Origin: Seiridium cupressi
Taxonomy: Eukaryota > Ascomycota > Sordariomycetes > Amphisphaeriales > Sporocadaceae
Length of the DNA stretch: 64,000 nt
Reading direction: 5' to 3'
Assembly: GCA_036674765.1 (NCBI GenBank)
Contig: JARVKI010000003.1
Span: 682,001-746,000, forward strand
Shown piece by piece: positions 13,262 to 24,997 of this stretch. The translations under genes and the position numbers were made by a program. Every line of letters starts with the position of its first letter. Position 1 is the stretch's first letter. Under the pieces are notes generated by a model. That model searched no databases. It worked only from the letters and a program-made list of their open reading frames with translations, and had not been told where the DNA came from.

Positions 13262-14481
13262 GATGGGCGACCGGTCTCGATAGGTGCCCTAGAGTGACTG
13301 TCGTGGTGGATGGAGTGAGGTGCTGAGGGCAGGTGGTCGAAGTGCTGATCGCGTGTGAGTGATGCAACAGGATTGAAGGCCCGCTTGTGTCTGGATGCAT
13401 ACCAATGCCTGGTGTGGCTGTTCCTCGCCTAGTGTGGTAAACCGACGCAGGAGGCGGGACACTGCTCGCAGTGACGCAAATGCGATTCTAGGGCGAAGAT
13501 GGCGAGGAGACTTGGGTTAACTGTACCTTGCTGCTGCGTGCACAGGAGTAGTTTGGCCAGTATGATGAATTAGGTCATCGAGGGGTATCTCTTCGGGTGG
13601 GTTCGCTTTGATGAGGTTGATTGTGGGAATGGGAAATGGGGAAAGGCTTTTGCAGAGACGGAGCAGAGCAGTCGTCTGGTGGCAGTGGCTTGCTGCAGTA
13701 GCACCAGCAGCAATCCAGCGCAACTAGTGTAGGTCGAGGTAGAGGTAACAGTAGCAGCCAGCGGAGAGCATGAGGTCAAGGCTCCCCCTCCACTCCACTG
13801 CCAGGCCCAATCGCTTCCCGCAGATCTGAACCTGCACCAACCAAAAGCCGCCCCAGGGAGCTTGGGCTTGTGATCGCCTCCGTGGGCCGGCCCAAAAGCA
13901 GCCGTTGACAGGGGCAGCAGCAAAGTAAACTTGTGGCTTTGTTTCCCCAGACAACCTTACCTTTTCCGTCGCTTATTTCTATTGTCTTTTTTTTTTCTTT
14001 CTTTTTTTTTTTTTTTTCCCTTTTGCTCTTGTCAAAATGGATCGCGTTACACTGTCGCCAGACTTGGGATTGCAAATGACAACGCTCTACAGCAATCCCA
14101 TCTCTCAACCTAACGCTCCTACAAACAGTACCGTTGTGTTAGGTTTATGTGAGACAAGGAACATACCCCATGAGCTTTGAATCAGGCGATAAGGTTTTTT
14201 GTAAATCGAGGGCTGTGGTCACCGTTCTGCTAAAAAAACATTTTTATGACGTACCAGCTTAGATTTGCAGGGCTGCAACTAATTCATTGGATGCTTCGAT
14301 ATTCCATGCCTTGCCCTGTGCAGTTGAAGCCTCGGCCGAGTAAGGCCTCAACAATCTACAAAAGCAAAACTCTTCACCTCTTCTCCTGCCAAGTGGTTAG
14401 CCATACACCCAGTAAATAGTTCACAGTCCTTCACAGCCCGATCTCGTGTCATATAAATAGACTCGAGCTTAAATGTATCCC
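13262..14481. other. PP2A-A promoter region with long pyrimidine tract
   Basis: Upstream side of the PP2A-A gene. A nearly pure T/C tract at about 13977-14031 is the clearest feature; on the PP2A strand it is a purine/A-rich run about 720 nt before the start codon. Such tracts are common in fungal promoters and disfavour nucleosomes. Open frames across this stretch are low-complexity translations of the tract. Confidence 0.4.
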
Positions 14482-15222
14482 TCACTCGGGGTGCTTGTTG
14501 GCCACCGTCCAGCACGGTGGGGCAAGTGTGGCTGGTGATGCGCAGTGCCTGTTTGCCTGCCATATGCTCCACCAATGAATATTGCTACCTTTTGAACAAC
14601 TATAGTGGATGGTAGTAGATGCAACCATGATGAGAATCATGCCTGGCTGACCCAAGTGGGTAATTGAAAACTGTTTTCCATCTGGCTCAATAGCTTGAGG
14701 ACTGTAGACTCCCATGTGCTCGAAATATCCCTCCTGCCTGGTCTTCTGCTCAAAGTGATTCGAGAGAATCAGAATCACAGCGTTGCAGTTAAGCTCTTCG
14801 GAAACTGTGGTGCACGTCTCGGTCGGGAGCATCTTGAACTGCAACATCATACTACCGGTTTTCTCCCTTCCTTCGAATATATGTAGCGTGGTACAGATAG
14901 ACATGCAATCTTCTACCTTACTTAGTCTTTCTTCCAAGTCTTCCTATGATCGTTTCTCTTCAAACCACCGGCTCAGCTGTAAGAAATCCTCTAGGTCAAT
15001 ATTCACCAGGCCCACCGCATATCTCTCTAGCACGGCAGGGTGGAGATAAGCAAGGTCTTCTCTGCGTATGAGTTTATTACTGTACATGATTAGAAATATG
15101 TAGCCGCGGCTCGGTTGGCACATCACCAACAGGGCACGCTCTAGCAGGGTCCACCCAGATCTCTCTAGCAGGGGTATGGAGTATGATGTGCAAGTTATTA
15201 AGTGATACAGATGAAAACTCTT
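14482..15222 (-). pseudogene. Decayed reading frame, family unknown
   Basis: One minus-strand frame reads from 15222 to 14482 with a single TAG at 14946-14944. The upstream part looks like real coding sequence (IPLLERSGWTLLERALL, then DLAYLHPAVLERYAVGL and DLEDFLQLSRWFEE), with Leu-rich amphipathic character. A possible acceptor (CCCATAG) directly precedes it. Beyond the stop the same frame continues for about 150 codons. No ATG, promoter or partner exon can be assigned with confidence. It may be a broken gene, a transposon-linked relic, or an unrecognised exon set of a fast-evolving fungal gene. I do not recognise the family. Confidence 0.35.
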
Positions 15223-16662
15223 CTATGGGTATATCTGCGGTTCACTCTACGGGGTTCGCTACGCCCTCTCTGTCATGGCGACGACAAGCTTTGTAAGGTG
15301 ATCTCGTTGCTGACCGGCAGGTCGTTTCTGGTCCAAGACTCGTCTCCCTGTCCTCTACCCTCTAGTCTGGATATGAATGAGCAGACAAAATGCTCCATAT
15401 ATGAACACCTACATGGCCAGTCAGAGAAAGTATAGTGTACTATACGGTGTCGTCTGGAGCGTTAAGAACTCTTATCGCCGTTGGAAGGTCTAGGAATTGT
15501 GGGAGAGTGGCCGTCCTGAAAGGAGACAAGACACAGAGGCCTCACGAAACGGAAGCATCGTGTCAACAAATATAGTCTTCCTTTTCTTCATGTAATGACC
15601 TATACATCGCTAGATTTCTTTTCCTCATTTGTATCGATTGACCTGTTATACTGTCGGCCTATATCTACACCATTTGTTTCTACTCGTAAGATAGATATTG
15701 CTTTGAAAGAATGCAGATTCGACTATGAGCTTTGACTTACACTTCTGGTATGACGACGTTATAATACACGCAATTGTTTAATGGTCTACTTGCTTGTTGT
15801 TGCTGTATAGATCCCAAAAAGACCAACGCCATTTCTTGTGATGGCTGAAACTGTACAATGGACTTGTCTATCGACCAGCTGAAATGGGGGCTAAACTGTA
15901 TTCTTCGTGGGATCATTTCCTGCAGCAAGGCCCGAGTTAGGCTGGAAACGTCCATGAGCCTCCCGTGGATACATATCATCAATGAGTGACAAGTTAAACC
16001 AAGATATGGTGAAGGCTCCATGAGTCAACAATCACGTCGAATATCCTCTAATTGTGTGTTTTCACATTCATGACAAGCATTGCTTATTTTCCTATACCGA
16101 AAATCTATCCCGTAACGATGCTGTCTTCATCTCTGGACCCACCCGCTCTGCATCATAGGACAAAAGTAGAAGTCAAGTCGTATCAAAGATCTATAGTCAG
16201 ATCTTCCCTTTTCAGGGCGTCCGTTCCAAAACTCCTGCCTGATGCAATGACAACGACTTTTTGAGCGTGCATGAACGAAGTAAGAGCGCGCCTTTTCCAG
16301 CCTTTCATTATCAGAGTCCCTAGCGTTTTGGGCCCATGTCATCTACTAGTCCTCCTCGTTCGAAAAGCCAAGCACAAAATCAACAAGTACTGCTCCACTG
16401 TGAATCTATGCGTCTTCGGCGGACAAGGAATCACCTCTCCTGGTGTGACGAGGTCAAGTACCAATTCACTTCCATGAATCGATTGTCACATGACCAGAAA
16501 ATGCGAGAATTGCAGAGGGGAGTGTTCGTGTTTTCGTCCCAAGACGGAATATCATGTGAGCTGCCAGGTAAAAACAAAATCCCACCTCCCAAAGCGTGGG
16601 CCTGGGCAACCAAAATTTGTAAGGGAGTTTTTGTACACGCACGATCAGAGAGTTTCGGTAAC
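15223..16662. other. Gene-poor spacer upstream of the eIF4B 3' end
   Basis: AT-rich DNA without a recognisable gene. A 94-codon minus-strand frame at 15737-16021 may belong to the same decayed locus as the frame at 14482-15222, but no junction joins them. The right part should include the 3' UTR of the eIF4B gene. Confidence 0.4.
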
Positions 16663-18774
16663 CTACGCTCGAGTGCTCTGGTTGCGTCGACCTTTAGCCG
16701 GGACAGTTGTCCAGCCTTCAGGATCAGCAGGCGCCTCGGCAGCGGGAGTGGGGGGTGAAGCAGGGGTCGCCGACGGCTGCGCAGCAGCAGTAGCAGGTGC
16801 AGCAGCAGTAGCAGGTGCAGCAGCAGTAGCAGAAGCTGTAGAGGGGTTGCCGTTCGAGCGAGGAGGCCGGCCTCCTTCGAAGCGGCCGCCGCGACCACCA
16901 CGGTCACCACGGTCACCACGCCCTCCTCGCGAATCGCTGCGGCCTCCTCGAGGTGCATTCTGATATCCGCCACGCGCAGAGCGACCCTCTCCAGATGCGG
17001 ATCTCCAGTTACCGCTCTCTGTAGCTCTGGGCTTGGGGTTCTGTACTTGCTCCTTCGGTCTCGTGGGAATCTTCTGTTCACCGGCCGTACCACTCTCAGC
17101 CTCCTGTGCTGCTTCGGTGCTCTCAGTCGTCTCTGCAGCGGGTGCGCTTTCCTTCTCTTTCTCAGCTTCAGCCTCTGCTGCTGCATTGTCGGCTGCTTCC
17201 TTTGCAGCCGCCTCCTTGGCGAGCCGGCGTTCTTCTTTGGCCTTCTCTTCGGCCTCCTTCTTCTCCTTTGCAGACTGCTCCTGCTTCTCTGCGATTTCAC
17301 GCTCCTTAGCAGCCGTATCAATAGGACGAGCAGCTCCGAAGGGATTGGCCTTCGAATCGGCCGCCGAAGTGGGAGGGGGTGAAGTGATACCGGGGGCCTC
17401 TGAGACGGTTCGCTTCTGAAGGTTTAACCTAGGACGCCCAGCTGGAGCGGCAGCGGCCGGGCCAGCCGGCGAAGGTGCCTCGCTAGGGTTGCGAGATTGC
17501 TCCGGGGTCTGCCTGTCGGGCTTCATGTTGCTACGCCACTGGTTGTCGAGGTCAGCAGCAGTAGGGGCCCGCTCAGGGCGTTCGGGACGCTCAGGTCGTT
17601 CTCTGAACTCGCCACGGGGAGGTCGCGAGCCCTCGTCTCGGCCTTCGCCCCAGGTAGCGGGGGAAGCACGTCGCTCGCCGCGGAATGATTCGCCGCGCTT
17701 GCCGTCGTTGGTTCGAGGTCGACTGCCGTCACGAGAACCCTCACGCTCGGCCTGAGGCAGGGGCGAGAGGGGTCCTCTGCGCTCCCAGTTGCCGAAGTCG
17801 CGAACCTTGCCATCGTCGACAGGACCATCTCGAGGAGGACCACGGCGTTCGCTGAAATCACGTCGATCGTTGCGACCAGGGATATCAGGCAGAGGACCTT
17901 TTCGGTCCCAGCTCGAAAGGTCGCGAGCAGAGCCTTCTCCGAAACCGCGATCACCGCGATCCTTGGCTACAAAATGTGAGTATTCGATTGCTACAGGGTG
18001 AGTAGTGGACTTACGGGGATCGGCGATCTTGATTCTGATGCTACGGCCTTGGAAGCTTGATCCGTCCAAAGTTAATGCCTGCTTCAGTCCTTCGACATCC
18101 TTGAACTCGGCATAGGCAAAGCCTTTCGGTCGTTGCTCGATTCTGTCTTCGATGATCCTGACACTAGTAACGTCGCAGCCGTCAAGAAACTCGGTGACAG
18201 CCTCGGTGGTCGCGTCGTACGAGAGATTGCCTAGGTGGGCGGTGTAAGGAGGCTTCGTGGGAAGTTCCGTGGGAAAAGAGTCGCGAGAAGGGTAGCCTGC
18301 GGGAGCGTGAGTTGAAGCCCAGATGACAACACAGAAAATCAGCGAATCGTGTCGCTGAGAAGAGAATACTAACTTCTTTCGGTGCGCTCATAGCCTCCGC
18401 CATAGCTGGAGTACCCAGAGGCGCCAGAGCGGCCGTGGGACGCAGGAGGAAGAGGTTGGGAGCCTGGAGGTATATATCAGCAAACAAGCCCGGATTGACA
18501 ACGAAGGCAGAGACCCTGATGACTTACCAACCACTTCCTCAACTTCATCGGCCCAAGATCCGCCGTAGTTGTCATCCTGCAAGAAGGCCCCGAGGGACAT
18601 CTTCTGCTGTTGCTCCTTCTTCTTGGGAGCTGTGATGCATGGACGTTAGCATTGCGTTCTTGGACACATGTCTCGGCACGCAGCTGCGTTTGATCATGAG
18701 AGCCCACATCTCGCTCAAGCGGAATTGAGGGGGGTTTCGGGAAGAGGCGACCAGGCCGGGGGGGACTCACCCAT
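16663..18774 (-). CDS. TIF3: Translation initiation factor eIF4B
   Basis: Minus strand, exons 18774-18771, 18629-18528, 18463-18374, 18296-18015 and 17966-16663; 593 residues. Exon 1 holds only ATG plus one base, and intron 1 is 141 nt. The N-terminus MAPKKKEQQQKMSLGAFL and the SWADEVEE motif are typical of fungal eIF4B. A single RRM follows at about 75-150, with RNP2-like YTAHLGNLSY and RNP1-like KGFAYAEF. The long C-terminal part has repeated basic/acidic DRG, RRGP and RGGR-type motifs, a central Lys/Glu/Ala-rich helical stretch and a C-terminal Ala/Pro-rich tail. eIF4B stimulates eIF4A helicase and mRNA recruitment to the 40S subunit in the cytosol. The last intron (18014-17967, 48 nt) keeps frame if retained; I removed it because of its GTAAGT donor and because removal gives IADPPKDRGDRG, as expected after the RRM. 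Confidence 0.88.
16781..16834 (-). repeat. 18-bp tandem repeat, three copies
   Basis: Two identical 18-bp units (16781-16798 and 16799-16816) and a third differing at its end (16817-16834). On the coding strand they encode Ala/Thr/Pro hexapeptides in the C-terminal tail of eIF4B. The unit preserves reading frame, so copy number can vary without breaking the gene. Confidence 0.85.
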
Positions 18775-19689
18775 GATTGCGGTGTTGGTGGGTTGCGCGC
18801 GACGTCAATGAGGTCGCTACGCAATGGGATAGGTCGTGCGTGGGTTGTCGAAAAACCAAGGGTGGTCCTTCGATGTTGTGAGGGGCGAGTAGTTTTTAGG
18901 TCCTAGGATGTAGGCACGAAACTAGGGCAGTGCGGTTTATTGCCTGCGCAATATACCTTTGAAATGGGGTCAAGTCGGGGCCAATGGTCAGAACCTTTCT
19001 TTGGCGATCAATATCAGGCGTCTCTGAGAGGCAGCTGTATCAAAGAGGCGGTTCGTTTAGAAATTTTCGCAGTGGCCGGGAGCAAGGGGGGCGACAGGAC
19101 CGGCAGAGACTGAAAGTTTTCCCAGCGTCCTAGACCTAGGGGAGAAAAAAAAAGATGGAGGTTCTTTTCGCAGCGCTGGCACAGGTGCAAAGGTGCGAAT
19201 GCCAAGTGCCAAAAAGGTGGGAATTGGCAAAAGGGCTCGACCAATTTTACGGCCTAGCGCCGACAGTGGGGCAATCTTTACCTTACCAGGCTTCGGCCCA
19301 CCAGTGAGCGTCCAACGCTTGGATCGCCCTGGAGCCAGGGATCAACGCTCAAAGCTCAAAGCTTCTGCGATTCCAGCCAGACGGTAATGAAATTGGTCTG
19401 TAAACTCTAGACTACAACCAGCTCACATTGATCGCGTGCTGTAGCGCCGGGCGTCGTCCTGGACAGATACCTTGTACACCCAACTGTGACCTGTTCCACG
19501 CCGAATTGGCCAACCTGAATCATTCGGCTCCCACTTGCATCCATTGCGACGACTCTGATAGAAGGCCTTGGTGGAAACTATTCCTGATATCATACATCAC
19601 TCCTCCACAGCTCCCGGACTACCCCTTCATTTCGCTTTCATCAGGCAATCGCCGTCGTCATATTTCCAAACTCCGCAATAATTGTAGCC
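18775..19689. promoter_or_regulatory. Divergent promoter, eIF4B / Tim17-like gene
   Basis: Head-to-head spacer of about 0.9 kb between two start codons. It contains a purine run near 19141-19156 and several GGCCAATTTT/CCAATTTT-like stretches, but I cannot place a specific factor site with confidence. Confidence 0.45.
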
Positions 19690-20517
19690 ATGCCTGTTGT
19701 CTCGGGGCCAGTGCCGCCGCAAGGCTCTTCAGCCGCAGCCAGAACCACAGGCACCACTGAGATGCCCACAAGAGCTGAGCTCTACGAGATAGCCGCCAAG
19801 TCATTGCAGACTGGTGCACTGACAGGTTTGTCTTTGTGTACCCGTCTGGAGAGAGTAAAGAAGACTAATTGACCGACTCCCCAGGTGTCATTGGATGTTT
19901 CGTAGGCCTTGGGTCTGGTATTATGAGGTCGGCGCCGCCGGCCTTGTTTGCTGCATTTGCCGGATTTCAGTGGTTTACTCTCGGTTCCAGCTTCATAGGT
20001 GAATATGCCACCATTAAGAGCACCATAGACCGTCGCGCTAATTGGTAAAAGCTTCGCGGAGTCTGCTGCATCACGCTTGGGGTGGTGAGGAGAACCTCAA
20101 GCCGTTTGACAAGGTTTCGGCGGGCGCAGCTGCTGGTGGTGTTTCCGGCATGGTAGGAAGCTTGATTCGTGAGTAGAAAACAAACTCTCATCCCTTCCGC
20201 CAGCTCCTAACCGTCAAACAGGCGGCCCAAGCAACGTCATACCCGGTGTACTATTCTTCTCTACTGTGGGAGGGGGCGCCACTTACCTTTCCCAGAAGTT
20301 CCAGAGTCGGGAAGCCAAGGAGAAGACGAGCATCTTTGCATCAAAGTGGAGCCCGTTAAAGAAACTGTCAGATCAAGAATACGAAAAGCTGCTTGAAGAG
20401 AAAATCCTTAAGCTCGATGCTGAAATCGCTATTATCAACGATAACCTTGCGGCTTTGAAGGCTTCTACGCAGTCCACCGACCAGGCCAAAACAGGTTCGG
20501 TAGCATCTGGCAAATAA
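19690..20517 (+). CDS. Tim17/Tim22/Tim23-like mitochondrial membrane protein
   Basis: Four exons, 19690-19825, 19885-19998, 20052-20168 and 20222-20517, encode 220 residues. Introns are 53-59 nt with normal GT..AG ends. After a Ser/Thr/Ala-rich N-terminus come Gly-rich hydrophobic segments (GVIGCFVGLGSGIM, FAAFAGFQWFTLGSSFI, then AGAAAGGVSGMVGSLI and NVIPGVLFFSTVGGGATYL). The GxxxG-rich pattern is that of the Tim17/22/23 superfamily of the mitochondrial inner membrane. A charged C-terminal helix with EYEKLLEEKILKLDAEIAI is predicted to form a coiled coil. The superfamily includes protein translocase subunits and complex I assembly or accessory proteins; I cannot tell which role applies. It shares a divergent promoter with eIF4B. 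Confidence 0.7.
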
Positions 20518-21779
20518 CACTCCTACTCGTTGCTAGCAAATACGTCCGCCGTTGCAAATTCCCCGTCTTCCAGGGCGTCGCATTCCCGCCTTAGAGTGTA
20601 CAGATTAGCAACTGAAGTGTCACCAACATCGATCTCACATGGGTCCCAGTTCAAATTTCAGCCAATCATGCTGTTCACCTGGATGTCTTGTCGACCTTAA
20701 TGTCGTCCTTGTTGGAAGTCTATTAAAAAAAGACTGACATCCGTCTGAGCTCATTTTGATTTTCAGTATCTAGGCAATCGAATAAAGTACGAGAGCCCAT
20801 GCTTACTCATCGCCACAGCTCTACTACGACCACGATTGATCAAATCAGAAAACCGAGGGTCAAAGGACTACGAATCACTAACGCTTGTGAGCATTGGGAG
20901 TAGGAAGACTGAGCGTCGATGTTGCTGTCATCATTGGTGAAAAGCCACGTCGAATATGAAGTGTAGGGAGCAGGAAGGAATGGTCGTCGATTCACATCAA
21001 AGAGGAATGATAATGATGCTTGCAAATGAGAATCACCAAAAGGGCTACCACACGAATATTATACCTTCGTGATACACGACCACTCGTAGTTTACGGAATA
21101 GCCGAGGACAAACAGTGGTCGTCCCCAGAAAACATATTGTCCGAACTAAAGAGCAACCTCTGACTCCGCCCATTCTGTGTTGATGAAATGGGTTTTGCGA
21201 TGGGATAATGATGGCAACCTCAACGTAATCTGTCTGAAACATTTACATACGCTATCGCTCTCATCTTACGTAGACACTCTTTCGCGGGTATTTTCCTAAC
21301 ATTGCCATACACTGCAGGTAATATCTTTGGTGAATTCAATCGCTTGTTTGTGTATTGAGGTAGAATAATATCATATCACAAAGTATCAAGTCCGATGACT
21401 ATCATAAAACCATCAAGCTGGTTGGCATGTGCTGACGCCATTCAGACTGATCTGTCCTAAAATACCTCCCCACCAGTCCATACATACGCTTCTATACGTG
21501 GACTAGGAACAGACATGCCCTGATCTGGTACATTACAAAAGTCGTGATGATCGAGACATCGTCAATCGATTTTCGTCCTAATGTAGGTCCGGTAAAGCCT
21601 CAAGCTATGAGGAACATCTTAAGCTCCACGGGTCGGTTCTGGTCTCGCTTGATAAAATATCAAGTACTGCGAGTCACTGCAGCTTAGACCCCGACTCGGT
21701 AGTTCTCTTAAGGCCAGCTGGTCAAGGATTATGTTCACGACAAATATTTTGCCGCCAAGTAGCCGTATCGGTCCGAGAT
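20518..21779. other. Convergent spacer (Tim17-like / FCF2)
   Basis: About 1.26 kb of AT-rich sequence between two convergent genes. Frames are short and unrelated to known proteins, and I see no RNA gene. Confidence 0.45.
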
Positions 21780-22656
21780 TTACTTTTTACCGTATCTCTT
21801 TGCTGTCATCTTCTTGTAGTGTCCCTTCTTCCCGCTGGTCTTGGCTTTCTGGATCTCTCCATACTTGCTCTTGAACTTCTTGTTGGATGCCTCGGTCTCC
21901 ATAACCTCTTCAAGGAGCGTACGCTTCCTCTCCTTGGTCATTCTGGCACTGAAGAACTCGGTAGGTCCGGCAACTACAGTTCCGACTTGACTGAATTCAG
22001 GCACGGCTGACCTCGAGTCTTTTTTGTAGAACCTTTTAGGATCAAGGATGTGACGGCTCTTCAAGAGCTTCAAATCTCGTACCATCTCGGGCGTGAGATC
22101 TGTTTTGGGCAGGTTGAACCAGGCTGTCAGATGTGTCAGTAAAAGGTTCTGAGATGCCAGGGACAAGTACGCATACCAGGACCAGCGGTAGACTTCGTCT
22201 TCTAGATAGATGAGTTAGCATGGATCGGGAGCATCTGAGGACAGCAGAGATGTAGATAGACATGCAATCATTGTAACTATGAAATCGATCATGGTGAGCG
22301 CGGCAACATTGCCCATGACGGGAGTTATTTGCCGCTTCATTTATTGGGATTGATTTGAATCATAAAGCATATAGGTGTTTTGAGTAGAAGAGTCGACATA
22401 CCTCGGCGAAAGCCTTGTTGCTGAGTTTTGGCTTGGGTTCACGCACCGAGAGCTCTTGTTGCTTTCCGGAGCCCTGCTCGGCGGCAGTTGAAGCTGCCGG
22501 TGTTGTCGACTTATCCTCTTGCTTCACGACATCCAGCTTGGCGCGGACTGTCGAGATCTGGGCGACTTGTCCCTTCTCACGAGCCGCCAATCTGGCCTCA
22601 GCCTCCTGCAGCAATCGTTCAATGTCGCCATCGTTGAGGTCGACGGCTGTGGCCAT
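21780..22656 (-). CDS. FCF2: Pre-rRNA processing protein FCF2
   Basis: Minus strand, exons 22656-22402, 22201-22177 and 22123-21780; 207 residues. Exon 2 is only 25 nt. It is required to restore KTKSTAGPAWFNLP, the entry to the Fcf2 domain, and both of its flanking introns (200 and 53 nt) have normal ends. The N-terminus has a short helix (DGDIERLLQEAEARL). The Fcf2 domain (about 90-185) shows PAWFNLPKTDLTPEM, LKLLKSRHILDPKRFYKK and PTEFFSARMTKERKRTLLEE, and the protein ends in a Lys-rich tail (KKMTAKRYGKK) suited to nucleolar RNA binding. Fcf2 acts in the nucleolus in early pre-rRNA cleavages of the small-subunit processome. Its human relative is DNTTIP2. Confidence 0.92.
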
Positions 22657-23991
22657 GTTTGGTTCTGCGGACAGGCGTGTGTAGACAATAAGCTGTATGG
22701 TGATGTCTGCAGCATAAAATAAATTTCATACGATCTAGTGGCAGAATGCGGATCCCGCCAACCAACGGGGATGGGGCGGCGCTGGGCGGTGAACAAAAAG
22801 ATGGTGCACGGCCACAACCTTGGAAAGGCGGAGCACAAGAAGTCCTAGGCGGGAAATTCATTAATGTTGGCATTGTGGATCCTAGAAGTGCAGTCTCAAA
22901 ATGTGCCCATGTCACTCGAGGCGAGGGTGTCATTGGCGCCCAACCACATTGCCAGCGCATTCATCTATCATGTCAGGCAGTTGCACAAGTAGCCAGAGTA
23001 GAGGCGCGAAGCAGGAGAGGGTGCATCATCGTCAGCCCTACACCGATTTTATTAGATCTCGTACTAAACCTCTCCGACTTGTGAAATCCACGTCATTGGC
23101 GACCGCCCAACTGGCACTCGTGCTCTTGAAACCCAATCCTCAAATAGACGTGGTCCTTCCTTGCTGTGTTCCTCGCAAGTCCGTTTCCCCCATCGCCACC
23201 GGATCCCAGCCTCGTTAGTATCTGAACCACTACGGGTCAACTGCTCCAGACTTGCGGCACTCTAAAGCAAGCCGACTTGGAGCCGGTGACTTTGAAAGAC
23301 AGAGAACAAACACAAGAGCAGCAACCTTGAACGCTTTCCGACGGCGTTACCCGCGCCAAATTTCCCCGGATTTCTGTCTTTCACCCGAGTGGCCGACCGA
23401 ATCAGCATCGTATCCTCTCACACTGCGCATCGACCAAACCACCAACCAGTCAGAAACAGCAAACGGTTCCTATCGTCGACAAGTTTGACTCGAGAATCGC
23501 ATCACGCCAGACGAATCACCGACTCGTCCTCATTTGAGCTTGGTGGAGACGGCGCAACCAACAGACGCAAAGACCTCTTGTGTGAGTATCGTACACACCG
23601 TACAGACCGCCCCGCAGCTGATTCGCCCTCGCCCTTCCAGCTTCGGCCAATCAATCACGCCAATCGCGGGCAGTGCACTTGACTAGCATTGAGCTCTCTC
23701 TGTTACATCATTTGCCTACGCCGTAAACAACTGAGCTTCGACGTAAACAAAAAAATCGAGGTCGACTTGCATCCCGAAGTCTGGTAATACTGCATCTTAT
23801 CTGCAGCTTCCGGACGCCGCGCATTGCAATCGCGCCAAGACTCTTCTGCTCCTCGTTTGTCAGCCTAAAAGCTGAAAGAGAGAGAGAACTGCGGACGTGT
23901 GCGCGCACCGCTCGAGCACTTCTACCAATCGCGCCCTTTGAAGCAGAACTACAGACCCAGGAGCAACCCGTCGCATAGCCAATCTGTAACC
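22657..23991. promoter_or_regulatory. Divergent FCF2 / HAP5 promoter with CCAAT boxes
   Basis: Head-to-head spacer of 1.3 kb. Plus-strand CCAAT pentamers lie at 23647-23651, 23660-23664, 23925-23929 and 23979-23983, the last only 8 nt before the HAP5 ATG. ATTGG (CCAAT on the other strand) occurs near 22931 and 23095. As the downstream gene encodes a CCAAT-binding subunit, autoregulation is possible; that is inference. Much of 23200-23990 is probably HAP5 5' leader. Confidence 0.5.
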
Positions 23992-24997
23992 ATGGATCCG
24001 CACAATCAATCTTCTTCCAGCCATCCGCAAGGATCGCGGGGTCAGAACGCAGTTTATGATACGACGCATGGTGGACATTACGGTACGTAGACATGCAGCG
24101 AACCTCTAATGCGGTCAAGTGGCCGTGTCTTGACTCTGTTCTGTGCAACGTCGCTAACCTTCTCTCTTCTAGGCGCGAGCGCAGCAGTGAGTCTCCCAAT
24201 AGCAATAACAATGCCAATACAATACCGCGAAGCCATGGAACCCCGTCACTCTTGTTAACCTCATACGACCATGCACTAACCGAGTCTTCCAGCTTGCCAA
24301 CTCCGGCTTCGCCCCCGCCGAACTCTACACGGGACCATGGGCCAACGTGCATCAAGGACTGCACGGCCAGTACAAGGACATTTTGACGACATACTGGCAG
24401 CAAACTATCAACCATCTCGAGTCGGATACGCACGACTACAAGCTCCACCAACTCCCGCTCGCCCGAATCAAGAAGGTCATGAAGGCGGATCCAGAGGTCA
24501 AGATGATCTCGGCTGAGGCACCGATCCTCTTTGCCAAGGGCTGTGACATCTTCATCACAGAGTTGACAATGCGTGCTTGGATCCACGCCGAGGAGAACAA
24601 GCGCCGGACGCTGCAACGATCCGACATCGCTAGTGCTCTTGCCAAGAGTGACATGTTCGACTTCCTGATCGACATTGTACCGCGCGAGGAGGCGAGTCAC
24701 GCAAAGCGCGCGAATCCTGCGCAGGCACAATCGGCAGGAGGAGCCCCCGTCCCTGGCTCCACGCAGCCAAACTTGGGCCCAGGTGGCCAGCATAACATGC
24801 CACCGCCACCGAACCATATGGCCACGGGTTACGACATGGGCGGTCACGCCATGGGTGCTCCCGACCAGGACTATCGCAACCCCCAGCCCATCTATAACCA
24901 GGTCCAGCCAGGCCAGCAGCCGTATGGCCAGGCGCCTGGTATGTATGGCGAGATGGATAATATGTACACATATCCCGGCATGCAACCGCCGCAGTAG
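23992..24997 (+). CDS. HAP5: CCAAT-binding factor subunit HAP5/NF-YC
   Basis: Three exons, 23992-24082, 24173-24186 and 24293-24997; 269 residues. The middle exon is 14 nt and is needed to keep frame (HYGGASAALANSGF). The histone-fold core (about 89-165) starts [16 protein letters not shown] and includes [18 protein letters not shown] and [15 protein letters not shown], diagnostic of NF-YC. Just before it lies the NF-YC alpha-N-type helix [11 protein letters not shown]. The C-terminal third is rich in Pro, Gln, Gly and Met, typical of an activation region. NF-YC pairs with NF-YB (HapC) and then NF-YA (HapB) to bind CCAAT boxes; in filamentous fungi the complex also controls iron and redox responses with HapX. 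The family call is secure. Confidence 0.95.

Noticed and set aside
13977..14031. Lys/Glu-rich peptide encoded across the polypyrimidine tract on the minus strand
   Set aside because: It is just the translation of a homopurine run and has no support as a gene.
16431..17321. Arg/Leu-rich minus-strand frame of 296 codons
   Set aside because: It is a frame-shifted shadow of the Ala/Glu/Lys-rich eIF4B C-terminal region, with low-complexity composition.
23708..24985. Long minus-strand open frame (425 codons) opposite HAP5
   Set aside because: It is the antisense of the spliced HAP5 coding sequence, lacks family motifs, and the plus-strand NF-YC call is certain.
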